Assembly (NCBI GenBank): GCA_944325635.1
Contig: CALVBD010000001.1
Location: forward strand, 1-64,000
Length of the DNA: 64,000 nt
Direction: 5' to 3'
From: Candidatus Gastranaerophilales bacterium
GTDB lineage: Bacteria; Cyanobacteriota; Vampirovibrionia; Gastranaerophilales; Gastranaerophilaceae
In this document: positions 25,817-34,059 of the stretch, one piece after another
Layout of the letters: every line of letters begins with the position of its first letter
Numbering within the stretch: position 1 is the stretch's first letter
Made by a program: the position numbers and the translations under genes
Notes under the pieces: model-generated
What the model was told of the DNA's origin: nothing
What the model saw: only the letters and a program-made list of their open reading frames with translations
Database searches by the model: none

Positions 25817-28660
25817 TTATAATTCTCTTAAATCTTTGTCAAAGAACCGTGTACGTTTGATATTAAACAATACATCCGGCGCAATAACGTTCATTAAAAC
25901 GTCAGCCCTTAATGCGGATATTGCATTATCTCCGGTACTCTGACCAGTTTTTAATACTATGAACAGACTTTTACCTTCATATCTGTGTGACATAATTGCC
26001 GGTTTGATGTCTGTTTTTTTGATTAAACCTTTTTTGTTTTTCTTTTCGATAAAAATTTCTTCGAAAGACAAAACTCTGTCTGTATTATACTTTAATTTGT
26101 CAAAATCGTAAAGATTTTCATTTACGGGAGTTATCTCATATTCCGCCCATTGTGCCGTAATATCAATAGCGGGAGCAGATTTATCAATTTTAACAATACT
26201 TAGTATTTCAGATTGCGGCGGGAGAACTTTTTCCAACTTTAGTTTAAGTTCTTCCGGTGTAATATTGTCTAAAAGTTCAATATCAACAAGTTCTGTGATA
26301 CTTTCTTCAAAAAGCGGTAGCGCAATCCCCAGTGATACTTTCATTGTCGGGTTAAACCCTTGAGTAAACGCGACATTCAAATCCGTACGCGCCAGAGCTT
26401 TCAAAAACGTATTTTGCCAATCCAGATGGGAGAAATATTTCAAAATTCCGGTTTTGGTAAGCTTAATTCGAAATTTCAGCGGGTGAAGAGTGATGGGTGA
26501 CGTGTGAAGTGATTCTTTTGCCACTTGCTTTATCTGGTCAGCCTCAACGTTATTGTGTATGTAAGCGAAGCTATCAGGCTTTTTGCTCTTCCCCTCGCCC
26601 CTTGCGGGAGAGGGGTAGGGGTGAGGGGTGCTTTTGGTTGAAAAGTCAGCCTCAACGTCATTATGAGTCTCAACAGAGGCTTTATATGGTTTTGCCATAA
26701 CTTTATGAGTTTTTAAATTCTTACAAACACCGCAGTTTACACATTTTGTCTGGCATGTCGGAACGATGTGAGACCCCTCACCCGTCGCTTCGCGACACCC
26801 TCTCCCGCAAGGGGCGAGGGCGTTTATGTATTCATTTTGGAACCATTCTTTATCAACACCGATGTTTATAAAATCCCACGGAAGCGGTTTTTCTAAGTCA
26901 TACTCTTTTTCAGCAAGTTCTGCAAGATTAATCCCGAGTTCTTCCGCGGTTTCATACCAGATATCTTTGTTAAAGTATTCGCCCCATGCATCAAGGTAGC
27001 AGCCTTTTTTATAAAGTGCTTCTATGTACTTGCAAAGGCTTTCATCGCCGCGCGTCAGGACGGCTTCCAGCTGTGAAACGTATTTTTCGTGGTAGTTAAT
27101 TTTTACACCCTTAATTGTCTTAACTTGTTCTTTTAAATATTTTATATGTTCTGTGACTTTGTCTAAATTCATTTGAGGGCACCACTGGAACGGGGTAAAA
27201 GGTTTTGGCACAAAAATCGATAATGTACAGGTTAAATCCATGCCGTGAGTTAACCCTTTTTCTTTTTTTATCAGGCGGCAGCGGTGGCGGATTTTTCTGA
27301 AAAGTTCTGCCATTTCGTCCATATCTTCCAAAGTTTCTGTCGGAAGTCCGCAGATAAAGTAAAACTTAATCCTCGACCAGCCGTTTTCGTAAAGCGTTGT
27401 TACGGCATTTAAAATCATCTCTTCTGTGATATTTTTCTTGATAACATCGCGAAGCCGCTGGGAACCTGCTTCCGGCGCAAGTGTCATTGTAGATTTTCTC
27501 ACACTCTGCACAAGATTTGCAAGTTCAAGGTTAAACCCGTCAATTCGCTGGCTTGGGAGTGATACGGAGATTTTTTTCTTATTAAAATCTATGGCAAGTT
27601 CTTTTATAACCTCATTTATGTTCGCATAATCATTTGAAGAAAGTGAAAGAAGCGAATATTCGTCATAACCGGTATTTTTAACGAGTTCTTTTGCAATTTT
27701 AATAATATCTTCAGCAGAACGCTCTCTTATAGGAAGGGTTACATGCCCCGGCTGGCAGAAACGGCACATTCTTCCGCAGCCTCTTCTGATTTCCACTACA
27801 GCTCTATCCTGAACCGATGAAGAAAACGGTATCGGGTAAGATTTCAGGGCTGTTTCGTAAGTTAATTGCGCAATCCGTTTGGTAACTGTGCCGCCCGTAA
27901 GCTTTGACCAGCGTCCGCTATTTTTGAACCCCTCACCCGTCACTTCGTGACTCCCTCTCCCGCAAGGGGCGAGTGAAATTTCACTGCGTCCGCATTGTTC
28001 TGTAAACCCTCCGGTACTTTGCACCACCTCCCTTACAATGGAGGTATTTGCTTTACACCCCTTGTAAAGGGGGGCAGGGGGGATTTTTTCGCATAATGCT
28101 TTAATTCTTTCTTCTCGCGGCATGCCTTTTGTTTTTTCTAAAATTTCGCATACCTCAATAATACTGTCCTCGCCGTCCCCTATCATAAATACGTCTATAA
28201 AATCCGCCAAAGGCAACGGGTTAAATGCACAGGGACCGCCTGCAATAATTATCGGGTCATCATCTGTGCGGTCAGCGTTTTTATACGGAATTTCCGCCAT
28301 CTCAAGCATTTTTAATACCGTAGGATACGCCATTTCGTATTGGAGCGAAAACCCGACCGCGTCAAAATCTTTTATCCTTCTTTTACTTTCCAGTCCGTAA
28401 AGCTCTTTTGGCTTAAAATCAGGTTCGGGTGCGTAGGCTCTATCCGCCATAAACCCTTCATGCCTGTTCACTAAATCATATAAAACCCTTACCCCGAGAT
28501 TACTTATGCCGATTTCATATTTATCAGGAAAACAAAATGCAAACCTTACTTTTGCGCTATCGAAATCCTTGTTATAAGATAAAAATTCTCCGCCTACGTA
28601 CTGGTAAGGTTTATTACATTTAAATAAGGCTTCGTGATAATCTCTAAAAAAACAATCCAT
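25817..28660 (-). CDS. B12-binding-like radical SAM protein fused to DUF2344, with repeat-derived inserts
   Basis: 947 residues. An N-terminal cobalamin-binding-like region is followed by the radical SAM motif RRGCGRMCRFCQPG (Cys 295, 299, 302), a TIM-barrel core (KFYFICGLPTET), a Cys cluster CQTKCVNCGVC near 636-646, and a C-terminal DUF2344 domain from about residue 728. This matches the TIGR03960/TIGR03936 proteins, whose substrate is unknown, often encoded next to RNase E/G as here. Three regions do not belong to the family and are read from interspersed repeats: about 195-250, 614-632 and 664-726. All stay in frame and avoid the motifs. It follows the 28676 gene by 15 bases. Confidence 0.88.
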   Translation of the reverse strand: MDCFFRDYHEALFKCNKPYQYVGGEFLSYNKDFDSAKVRFAFCFPDKYEIGISNLGVRVLYDLVNRHEGFMADRAYAPEPDFKPKELYGLESKRRIKDFDAVGFSLQYEMAYPTVLKMLEMAEIPYKNADRTDDDPIIIAGGPCAFNPLPLADFIDVFMIGDGEDSIIEVCEILEKTKGMPREERIKALCEKIPPAPLYKGCKANTSIVREVVQSTGGFTEQCGRSEISLAPCGRGSHEVTGEGFKNSGRWSKLTGGTVTKRIAQLTYETALKSYPIPFSSSVQDRAVVEIRRGCGRMCRFCQPGHVTLPIRERSAEDIIKIAKELVKNTGYDEYSLLSLSSNDYANINEVIKELAIDFNKKKISVSLPSQRIDGFNLELANLVQSVRKSTMTLAPEAGSQRLRDVIKKNITEEMILNAVTTLYENGWSRIKFYFICGLPTETLEDMDEMAELFRKIRHRCRLIKKEKGLTHGMDLTCTLSIFVPKPFTPFQWCPQMNLDKVTEHIKYLKEQVKTIKGVKINYHEKYVSQLEAVLTRGDESLCKYIEALYKKGCYLDAWGEYFNKDIWYETAEELGINLAELAEKEYDLEKPLPWDFINIGVDKEWFQNEYINALAPCGRGCREATGEGSHIVPTCQTKCVNCGVCKNLKTHKVMAKPYKASVETHNDVEADFSTKSTPHPYPSPARGEGKSKKPDSFAYIHNNVEADQIKQVAKESLHTSPITLHPLKFRIKLTKTGILKYFSHLDWQNTFLKALARTDLNVAFTQGFNPTMKVSLGIALPLFEESITELVDIELLDNITPEELKLKLEKVLPPQSEILSIVKIDKSAPAIDITAQWAEYEITPVNENLYDFDKLKYNTDRVLSFEEIFIEKKNKKGLIKKTDIKPAIMSHRYEGKSLFIVLKTGQSTGDNAISALRADVLMNVIAPDVLFNIKRTRFFDKDLREL
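26479..26664. repeat. Repeat insertions inside the radical SAM gene (linker site)
   Basis: About 26588-26629 is an R1 palindrome (CCTTGCGGGAGAGGGG core), read in frame as HPYPSPARGEG. About 26479-26516 holds GTGAA-type words of family R3. An 18-base direct repeat with one mismatch, GTCAGCCTCAACGTTATT / GTCAGCCTCAACGTCATT, flanks the R1 copy (about 26538 and 26647) and suggests a duplication at insertion. Confidence 0.8.
26773..26820. repeat. Repeat insertion inside the radical SAM gene (R1, opposite orientation)
   Basis: Starts ACCCCTCACCCGTCGCTTCG and ends CTCCCGCAAGGGGCGAGGG. It is read on the minus strand as LAPCGRGCREATGEG. It is nearly the same as the copy at 27928-27973 and lies in the opposite orientation to the copy at 26588-26629. 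Confidence 0.85.
27910..28085. repeat. Composite repeat insertion inside the radical SAM gene (R1 plus R2)
   Basis: An R1 copy (about 27928-27973) is joined to an R2 copy (about 28003-28085, AAACCCTCCGGTACTTTGCA... plus a CCCCTTGTAAAGGGG hairpin). Together they add about 55 codons (residues 195-250) without a stop, including LAPCGRGSHEVTGEG. Confidence 0.85.
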
Positions 28661-28675
28661 AAAATTTACTTTCTG

Positions 28676-29020
28676 CTAAGCTAATTCATCAGGAAAATAC
28701 TTTTCGATTTCAATAATTTTTCCGTCGAGAGTATTTTCTTCAAAAGATTTTATAAATTTGAACAAATCATTGTTTGGTACATCGTAATTGTAAAGTACGG
28801 TTTCTCCTTTATATTCTCTCATAACTCTGACAATATAATGGCAGCCGTTGGCATATTTTAACAGGTGTTCCGGATTAAATTTATTCCCGTTAGTATCCCT
28901 GTCAATCCGAACATAATTGAACCCTGCGTAGAACTTAACTTTTTCTTCCGTTGCGGGCGGCAGAGACTTGTTGTGTCTGGAAAATATATTTGTTACCTTG
29001 CGATTTATTTCATCTGTCAT
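28676..29020 (-). CDS. Protein of unknown function heading the RNase E operon
   Basis: 114 residues from ATG at 29020; a TTG at 29035 would add five residues. Mixed alpha/beta with VKFYAGFNYVRIDRD, GCHYIVRVMREYKGETVLYNYDVP and an acidic C-terminus. No signal or membrane segment, no family recognised. It reads into the radical SAM gene 15 bases later. Confidence 0.6.
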   Translation of the reverse strand: MTDEINRKVTNIFSRHNKSLPPATEEKVKFYAGFNYVRIDRDTNGNKFNPEHLLKYANGCHYIVRVMREYKGETVLYNYDVPNNDLFKFIKSFEENTLDGKIIEIEKYFPDELA

Positions 29021-29182
29021 ACTTTTATTAAACAATATAATAAAACTTTTGGCTAGATGTTAAGAAACATAACATTTTTAATAGTCAGATAGCTATATAT
29101 TTACATAGTAGAATGTATATTTTTCTTATTTATGCTAATTTATATTTATATATATTATTAATTATTTGAATGGGAGATATTT

Positions 29183-30131
29183 ATGTGTAGTTCAGCTTTG
29201 CAGTTTATGGTTGATGTTATAAGAGGGAAAAGATCTATTATTGATCCTAATAAGCATATTCCAAGACTTGTTATAGGTAAAAAGTTTGTTTATGAGGCTG
29301 AAGATGCCTGTGAAGTTGTTAAAAATCATATTCTGTCGGGTAAGCCGCGGATGATATGCCGGTTTGGCACGCTTGAACTTGATACTATTCGTATGATGCT
29401 CAATTCTAAAAACGGGAATCCGAAATATGACAGGTGGCATAAGGATTGGTTTACGAATACTGCGGGATTTTTCCCTGTTGATGACTATAATATGACGCGT
29501 TTTGCCTGTGAACATCTGGATTTACTTAAAGATGTTGATATAATGAGTTGCCGCTCTGACAGATATGAAATAAAAATTATTGAAGAATACCTCCAGCATG
29601 CAGATTTGATTAATATCAACGCAATATCTTTCCCTTTTTTGTATAAAAATCCTTGGTCTGCAGCGTTAAAAGGTAAAAAGGTGCTAGTTATACATCCTTT
29701 TGAAGAAACTATAATAAAACAATATGAAAAACGTGAAAAATTATTTAAAAATCCGGAGGTTTTACCGGAATTTGACTTACTTACATATAAGCCGGTTCAG
29801 GGTATCGGGCGGGCAAAAAATAAACTAAAATATAAAACCTGGTTTGAGGCGCTGGCTAAAATGAAAGAAGATATTAAAAATATCGATTTTGATGTTGCAT
29901 TGATAGGTGCCGGAGCATATGGAATATTTCTGGCTCAATTTGTGAAAAGTCTTGGCAGGCAAGCAATTCACGGGGGGGGGGGCGACGCAACTCCTCTTTG
30001 GAATAAAGGGTTCCAGGTGGGATCGTATGCTTGAAGGATCTTTCTATAATGAACACTGGACAAGACCGTCAAAGGATGAAACACCTGAAGGTGTTGAGCT
30101 TTTTGAAAGAGGCACTATGGCTTACTGGTAG
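29183..30131 (+). pseudogene. GT-D-like glycosyltransferase-type protein, out of frame at an 11-G tract (copy 1)
   Basis: ATG at 29183 (GGGAG 7 bases upstream) opens a frame that runs through a run of 11 G (29972-29982) and then ends early at 30034. With 10 G the frame would continue to TAG at 30129-30131, giving 315 residues whose C-terminus (GSRWDRMLEGSFYNEHW) matches the intact neighbour. The N-terminal ICRFGTLELDT resembles the RFGDGE-type substrate motif of GT-D (DUF1792) proteins; IGAGAYGIFLAQFVK and IHGGG-ATQLLFGIKG are also shared. The tract encodes the conserved Gly run. Length differences at this tract would switch the gene on or off, so it is better seen as phase-off than dead. The substrate is unknown, likely a surface polysaccharide. 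Confidence 0.75.
29972..29982 (+). repeat. Poly-G tract, 11 bases
   Basis: A homopolymer of 11 G in an AT-rich region, beginning at codon 264 of copy 1. It causes the frame change that truncates the protein. Tracts of this length are prone to slipped-strand changes; an assembly error cannot be excluded. Confidence 0.9.
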
Positions 30132-30170
30132 TTGTTGTTTAATAATGTAATTTGTGAAATAGGAGGTGGT

Positions 30171-31100
30171 ATGGCAAGAATTAAAGCTGTTCAAAAACTA
30201 ATAAATATTCTTAGAGGACGAGAAGATTCACAGTTAGTCAAATCCTATTATGGTGATAAGTTTATTTATTTACATGAAGATTCGCAGGATTTGATTTATG
30301 AAAAGTTAGTATCAGGGGAGCCAAGTTTAATTTGCCGCTTTGGCAGTACTGAATTAAATACCGTAAGACAATTTTTTGAACATAAAAACAGAAAATCTCA
30401 CTACAGTAAAAATCAACGTTACATAATGTCAACCCTTTCCGGATTTTTCCCGACTGATGATTATAATTTGAATAAGTTTGCCTGTGAGATGATATCAATT
30501 GCAAGAGATATTGATATTCTTGGATGCTGGTTCAGACCGTTTGAAGAAGAAATGTGTAGAAGATATCTTAAAGAATCGGCTAAGCTTGTGCACTTAAATT
30601 CAATTTGTCCTATTTGGTTTAAGCGTCCGTGGTCAAGAGCATTGAACGGTAAAAAAGTTCTTGTCATCCATCCGTTTGAAAAATCTATTCAAGAACAGTA
30701 TAAAAAACGGGAAAAACTGTTTGAAAATCAAGATACTCTGCCGGACTTTGAACTTATTACAATGAAACCGGTGCAGAGTCTGGCAGATAACAAGGCTGAT
30801 TTACCTTATGAAACCTGGTTTGACGCATTAAATGATATGAAATCAAAGATAAAAGAAATTGATTTTGATATAGCTATAATCGGTGCCGGAGCGTATGGAA
30901 TATTTCTGGCTCAATTTGTAAAAACCCTTGGCAGGCAAGCAATTCACGGGGGGGGGGCAACGCAACTTCTCTTTGGAATAAAGGGTTCACGCTGGGATAG
31001 TGTGCTTAATGATTCTTTTTACAATGAATACTGGATTCGACCTGATGTAAGTGAACGACCGAAAGGTGCCGAGAAAGTTGAAGGCGCCTGTTACTGGTAA
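30171..31100 (+). CDS. GT-D-like glycosyltransferase-type protein, in frame at a 10-G tract (copy 2)
   Basis: 309 residues from ATG at 30171, preceded by AGGAGG at ideal distance; the frame extends upstream but without support. Homologous to the preceding gene from end to end: ICRFGSTELNTVRQF, WSRALNGKKVLVIHPF, IIGAGAYGIFLAQFVK, IHGGGATQLLFGIKGSRWD and a C-terminal tryptophan. The 10-G tract encodes Gly 260-262 and keeps the frame. The DUF1792/GT-D relationship is from family memory and moderate. A tandem duplication with two separate switches fits surface-antigen variation. Confidence 0.78.
   Translation: MARIKAVQKLINILRGREDSQLVKSYYGDKFIYLHEDSQDLIYEKLVSGEPSLICRFGSTELNTVRQFFEHKNRKSHYSKNQRYIMSTLSGFFPTDDYNLNKFACEMISIARDIDILGCWFRPFEEEMCRRYLKESAKLVHLNSICPIWFKRPWSRALNGKKVLVIHPFEKSIQEQYKKREKLFENQDTLPDFELITMKPVQSLADNKADLPYETWFDALNDMKSKIKEIDFDIAIIGAGAYGIFLAQFVKTLGRQAIHGGGATQLLFGIKGSRWDSVLNDSFYNEYWIRPDVSERPKGAEKVEGACYW
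30948..30957 (+). repeat. Poly-G tract, 10 bases
   Basis: Ten G at the same alignment position as the 11-G tract of copy 1. One base more or fewer would truncate the product. Confidence 0.9.
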
Positions 31101-31155
31101 AATACTGCGTAAGAATTTTCAAAGAAGAGTTTTTATGTAATGGTTTACAGGTAAG

Positions 31156-31455
31156 TTATTTATCAATATTCTTTTCAATATGTTCAATAATATCGAGTGC
31201 GAGTTCGTGGCGTAATTCGTCCGGTGCGTGTTTCAGGTATTCCATTGCGTGCGAAACTTTTATGTTTTTATCATACCAACGGCGGAGAATATAGTGATAC
31301 TGTTCCTCCAAACTCATCGGAAAATCAAGGTCTTTAAGTCTGTCAATCACGTATTCCGCGCAAATTACCTGTAATTCTTCCGGCGCTGTTTCCAATACCG
31401 CAACTGCTCTGCTTACAACAGGGTCTATATCATACCAGCGTTTTTGTTGTTCCAT
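31156..31455 (-). CDS. Small two-repeat helical protein of unknown function
   Basis: 99 residues made of two copies of one ~48-residue module: RWYDIDPVVSRAVAVLETAPEEL near the start and RRWYDKNIKVSHAMEYLKHAPDEL in the second half, each followed by an amphipathic helix ending in Asp/Glu-Ile/Arg. AGGAG-like sequence precedes the ATG. Soluble, no known domain. Confidence 0.65.
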   Translation of the reverse strand: MEQQKRWYDIDPVVSRAVAVLETAPEELQVICAEYVIDRLKDLDFPMSLEEQYHYILRRWYDKNIKVSHAMEYLKHAPDELRHELALDIIEHIEKNIDK

Positions 31456-31521
31456 TTTTCTCTCCTTCTTCTTGTAACGCCCATTTTATCGACCTTTATT
31501 ATACCATGTAATTTTGTAAAA

Positions 31522-31552
31522 TTGTAGCAATGTTTTTTATGTGTTGTATAAT
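31522..31552 (+). promoter_or_regulatory. Promoter placing transcription start at the ATG (leaderless gene)
   Basis: A perfect -10 box TATAAT (31547-31552) ends six bases before the ATG at 31559, with TTGTAG 19 bases upstream of it. No ribosome-binding site precedes the ATG, so the message probably begins at or next to the start codon. Confidence 0.55.
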
Positions 31553-31558
31553 GCTGTT

Positions 31559-32719
31559 ATGAAAAAAGTAATATCTTCGTTTTTATTGATAGCTTTTTTA
31601 TTTATTAATGCCCCTGTGCTTGCGGATCCGGTTTTTGAAGGACATGCTGAAAAGTCTGACCAGCTTCAAAAGCTTGAAAGCGAGTTGTTTACGGGACAGG
31701 TAGAAACGCTTGAACGTTCTGATGTTATCCACATGACTGTTTCTCAGGTTCTTGATTCAAACATAAACGAAGAAGGCGATGAGTTTTTTGCGGAAGTTGT
31801 AAATGATGTGGAGGGCGATTCCGGAGTTCTTATTCCGAAAGGTTCTATAGCTCACGGTAAAATCTCTAAAACAGAAGAAGCAAAACGGCTAGGGCGTCCT
31901 GCTCAGATTTCGCTGGATTTTGATTATCTGATTACGCCTGACGGAAGGGAAATCCCCATAGAAGGCAGGATGTCTACTAAACTTAATCCTGTTGTTCAGA
32001 CGTCAAAAATTGTTGCGCAGGATTTGGGATATACTCTTGCTGGCGGTGCGGTAGGCGGTTTTCTGGCATTAAATTGGCTTGGGTTGGAGGCTGCAATTGC
32101 ATCTCAGGGATATACACTTGCGGGTGGCGCAGCGCTGGGTGGCGCAATAGGTCTTGGTGCTGCTCTTATCAGAAAAGGCCATGATGTTTTAATTGCACCG
32201 GGGGATGAAATTAAGGTTAAGATTAATACATCGGTAAAGCTTCCTGTTTACAGAGAAACTGCTCTTATGCAGCATGAACTGTTTTATCCGGGGCTTGATA
32301 TTATGATAAGCGATATTAAGCATGAAGAAGATCCTTTCGGGGAAGCAAATACTATTACTCTTACTATTATGATAACCAATATGTCGGATAAAACTTTTTC
32401 CGGTTTGGATTTGGCTCTTGTAAACGATTATAATGCTGTATTCAGACCATCAATTTTTGGAGATACCAAGTTGATGTTCAGGCAGATAAAACCCGGGGAT
32501 AAGGTTGTAGGACATATCTCCTTCGCGGTCGATAATATTAACCGTAAGTTCTGGCTGACTTTTTATGACAGAAGAACGAGAAAGCCACTTTCAAAAATCT
32601 CAATTGATAATGCTTACAGAAAAGTTTCAGCCAAAACAAAGAAAAAAAATGATAAAGTCAGAACAAAGAAAAACAGTTTTAAGAAAGTCCCCGATATTTT
32701 AGATATGGAAGAATTGTAA
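31559..32719 (+). CDS. Exported protein of unknown function
   Basis: 386 residues with a clear signal peptide (residues 1-22, cleaved near VLAD-P). The middle has VLIPKGSIAHGKISK and a beta-rich region; then two GYTLAGGA copies inside a Gly/Ala-rich hydrophobic stretch (about 155-205), which could be a membrane hairpin. The C-terminus is a Lys-rich tail. The phrase IPKGSxAxGKI recalls the beta-barrel of VirB10/TrbI-type proteins, but the match is too short to name it. The start at 31559 replaces an upstream in-frame codon because the signal peptide begins here. Confidence 0.7.
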   Translation: MKKVISSFLLIAFLFINAPVLADPVFEGHAEKSDQLQKLESELFTGQVETLERSDVIHMTVSQVLDSNINEEGDEFFAEVVNDVEGDSGVLIPKGSIAHGKISKTEEAKRLGRPAQISLDFDYLITPDGREIPIEGRMSTKLNPVVQTSKIVAQDLGYTLAGGAVGGFLALNWLGLEAAIASQGYTLAGGAALGGAIGLGAALIRKGHDVLIAPGDEIKVKINTSVKLPVYRETALMQHELFYPGLDIMISDIKHEEDPFGEANTITLTIMITNMSDKTFSGLDLALVNDYNAVFRPSIFGDTKLMFRQIKPGDKVVGHISFAVDNINRKFWLTFYDRRTRKPLSKISIDNAYRKVSAKTKKKNDKVRTKKNSFKKVPDILDMEEL

Positions 32720-32804
32720 ATAAACCTTAGTACAGGCTTGCAATTCGGAATATCTGTGTTACAATGTTAGTAATTAGTCAGAAAAAAGAAAGTAGAGGAA
32801 TTAT

Positions 32805-33143
32805 ATGGTGTGCGGTAAGTTAGAAATTGACATTTTAAACTCAATTTGGCGAATGACATCCGAGTATGAGGATAGAGATATTTCCATACAGGATGTTGTG
32901 GACGACTTATCAGAAAATGGTATAGAAAGAGCTTACACTACTATCAAAACGGTTATGGACAGATTGACCGTGAAAAGTATTCTTGTGCGTTATAAGGTTG
33001 GTAAAAAATTCTTCTATAAAGCAACAATGAATAAGCGAGAAATGGCCAGAGACTCTGTTAAAGAACTTGCCGAGCAGTTCTTTGATTCGGATTATGCAAG
33101 CCTTATCAGATTTGTGGAAAAAGAATTTGATTTAGTAATATAA
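32805..33143 (+). CDS. BlaI/MecI/CopY-family transcriptional regulator
   Basis: 112 residues: winged helix with GIERAYTTIKTVMDRLTVKSILVRYKVGKKFFYKA, the BlaI signature (TTIxTxxxRLxxKG.L), then a helical dimerisation tail. Such repressors are usually released by a BlaR1-type sensor protease, not seen here. GAGGAA precedes the ATG by 5-6 bases. It is followed two bases later by the next gene. Confidence 0.85.
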   Translation: MVCGKLEIDILNSIWRMTSEYEDRDISIQDVVDDLSENGIERAYTTIKTVMDRLTVKSILVRYKVGKKFFYKATMNKREMARDSVKELAEQFFDSDYASLIRFVEKEFDLVI

Positions 33144-33145
33144 TT

Positions 33146-33514
33146 ATGGCTGACGAATTTAATAACAGAGAGTACGTTGCGCTTTTGCTCAGAAAAGTTT
33201 TAATCGGAGCGTTGACTGTTGGCGAGGCTGTTAAAAATTTCCCGTTCGATACAGGTGATAAGAGTATTGAGGCTGCATACCATGCGCTTGTTCATTATGA
33301 AGCGGACGAGGATTTAAGACGCCGTGATATTATGTACAGAGAAGAGCAGGATGAATATATCGAAATGATTTCTGAAACGCTCGAGCGCGGCGAAAATCTT
33401 CCGGATAATATCATTAGAAATTACGAAAAATATTATCCGGAGGCAAATGTGCCGCACAGGCATGATAGAGCAGGCGCTGTTAAAAGTTTTTTGAGATTTT
33501 TGAATATTAAATAA
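33146..33514 (+). CDS. Protein of unknown function in a regulator cluster
   Basis: 122 residues, helical and acidic, no export signal. It has LLRKVLIGALTVGEAVKNFPF and EQDEYIEMISETLERGENLP. It begins two bases after the BlaI-like gene and is followed by the PadR-like gene, so the three may act together. No family recognised. Confidence 0.6.
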   Translation: MADEFNNREYVALLLRKVLIGALTVGEAVKNFPFDTGDKSIEAAYHALVHYEADEDLRRRDIMYREEQDEYIEMISETLERGENLPDNIIRNYEKYYPEANVPHRHDRAGAVKSFLRFLNIK

Positions 33515-33534
33515 ATTTATGCTATTTTAAATTT

Positions 33535-34059
33535 ATGATTGATTTGCTGATTTTATATATGGTATCAAAACGGGAATTCACAATGTATGCCATTCAAAAG
33601 GGTATAGAAAGTGAATTCGGGGTTTATACACGCCCGAGTTTCGGCGCGTTGAAGCCTGCTTTGCGTCGGTTGGAATTTAATGACTTTCTTTCTACCCGTA
33701 AGATGATGTCTGATGGCGGCAAGCTTTCTGTATATTATCTTGCAACAAAAAAGGGGCTTCAGGAATTGAAAAGGCTTACGCTTGAAAAATTGAGCGATAA
33801 TCCTGTCCAATTTATTACAAATGCAAAAATAAAGCTTTCATGCGCAGAGTTTTTGGATTATGAAGAAAAAAAACAGCTTTTCTTTGATTTGAAATCTCTT
33901 GCCATGAGTTTTAAAATCTGTGCAGAAAAGATTTTGAATGATGAATACACGGAAAAGAATTTTTACGAAAAAATTCTGCTGGATAATACCATTTGCGAGT
34001 ATTCCAATTTAATAACAATTATAGAAGGGTTTGAAAAAGATAATGAGCGCAATAGTTAA
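33535..34059 (+). CDS. PadR-family transcriptional regulator
   Basis: 174 residues. N-terminal winged helix: LLILYMVSKREFTMYAIQK, PSFGALKPALRRLEFND and a wing ending VYYLATKKGLQEL, the PadR pattern; the C-terminal half is a helical dimer domain. An extended -10 (TGCTATTTT, box at 33523-33528) ends six bases before the ATG and no ribosome-binding site is present, suggesting a leaderless message. It overlaps the DUF512 gene by 17 bases. Confidence 0.8.
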   Translation: MIDLLILYMVSKREFTMYAIQKGIESEFGVYTRPSFGALKPALRRLEFNDFLSTRKMMSDGGKLSVYYLATKKGLQELKRLTLEKLSDNPVQFITNAKIKLSCAEFLDYEEKKQLFFDLKSLAMSFKICAEKILNDEYTEKNFYEKILLDNTICEYSNLITIIEGFEKDNERNS

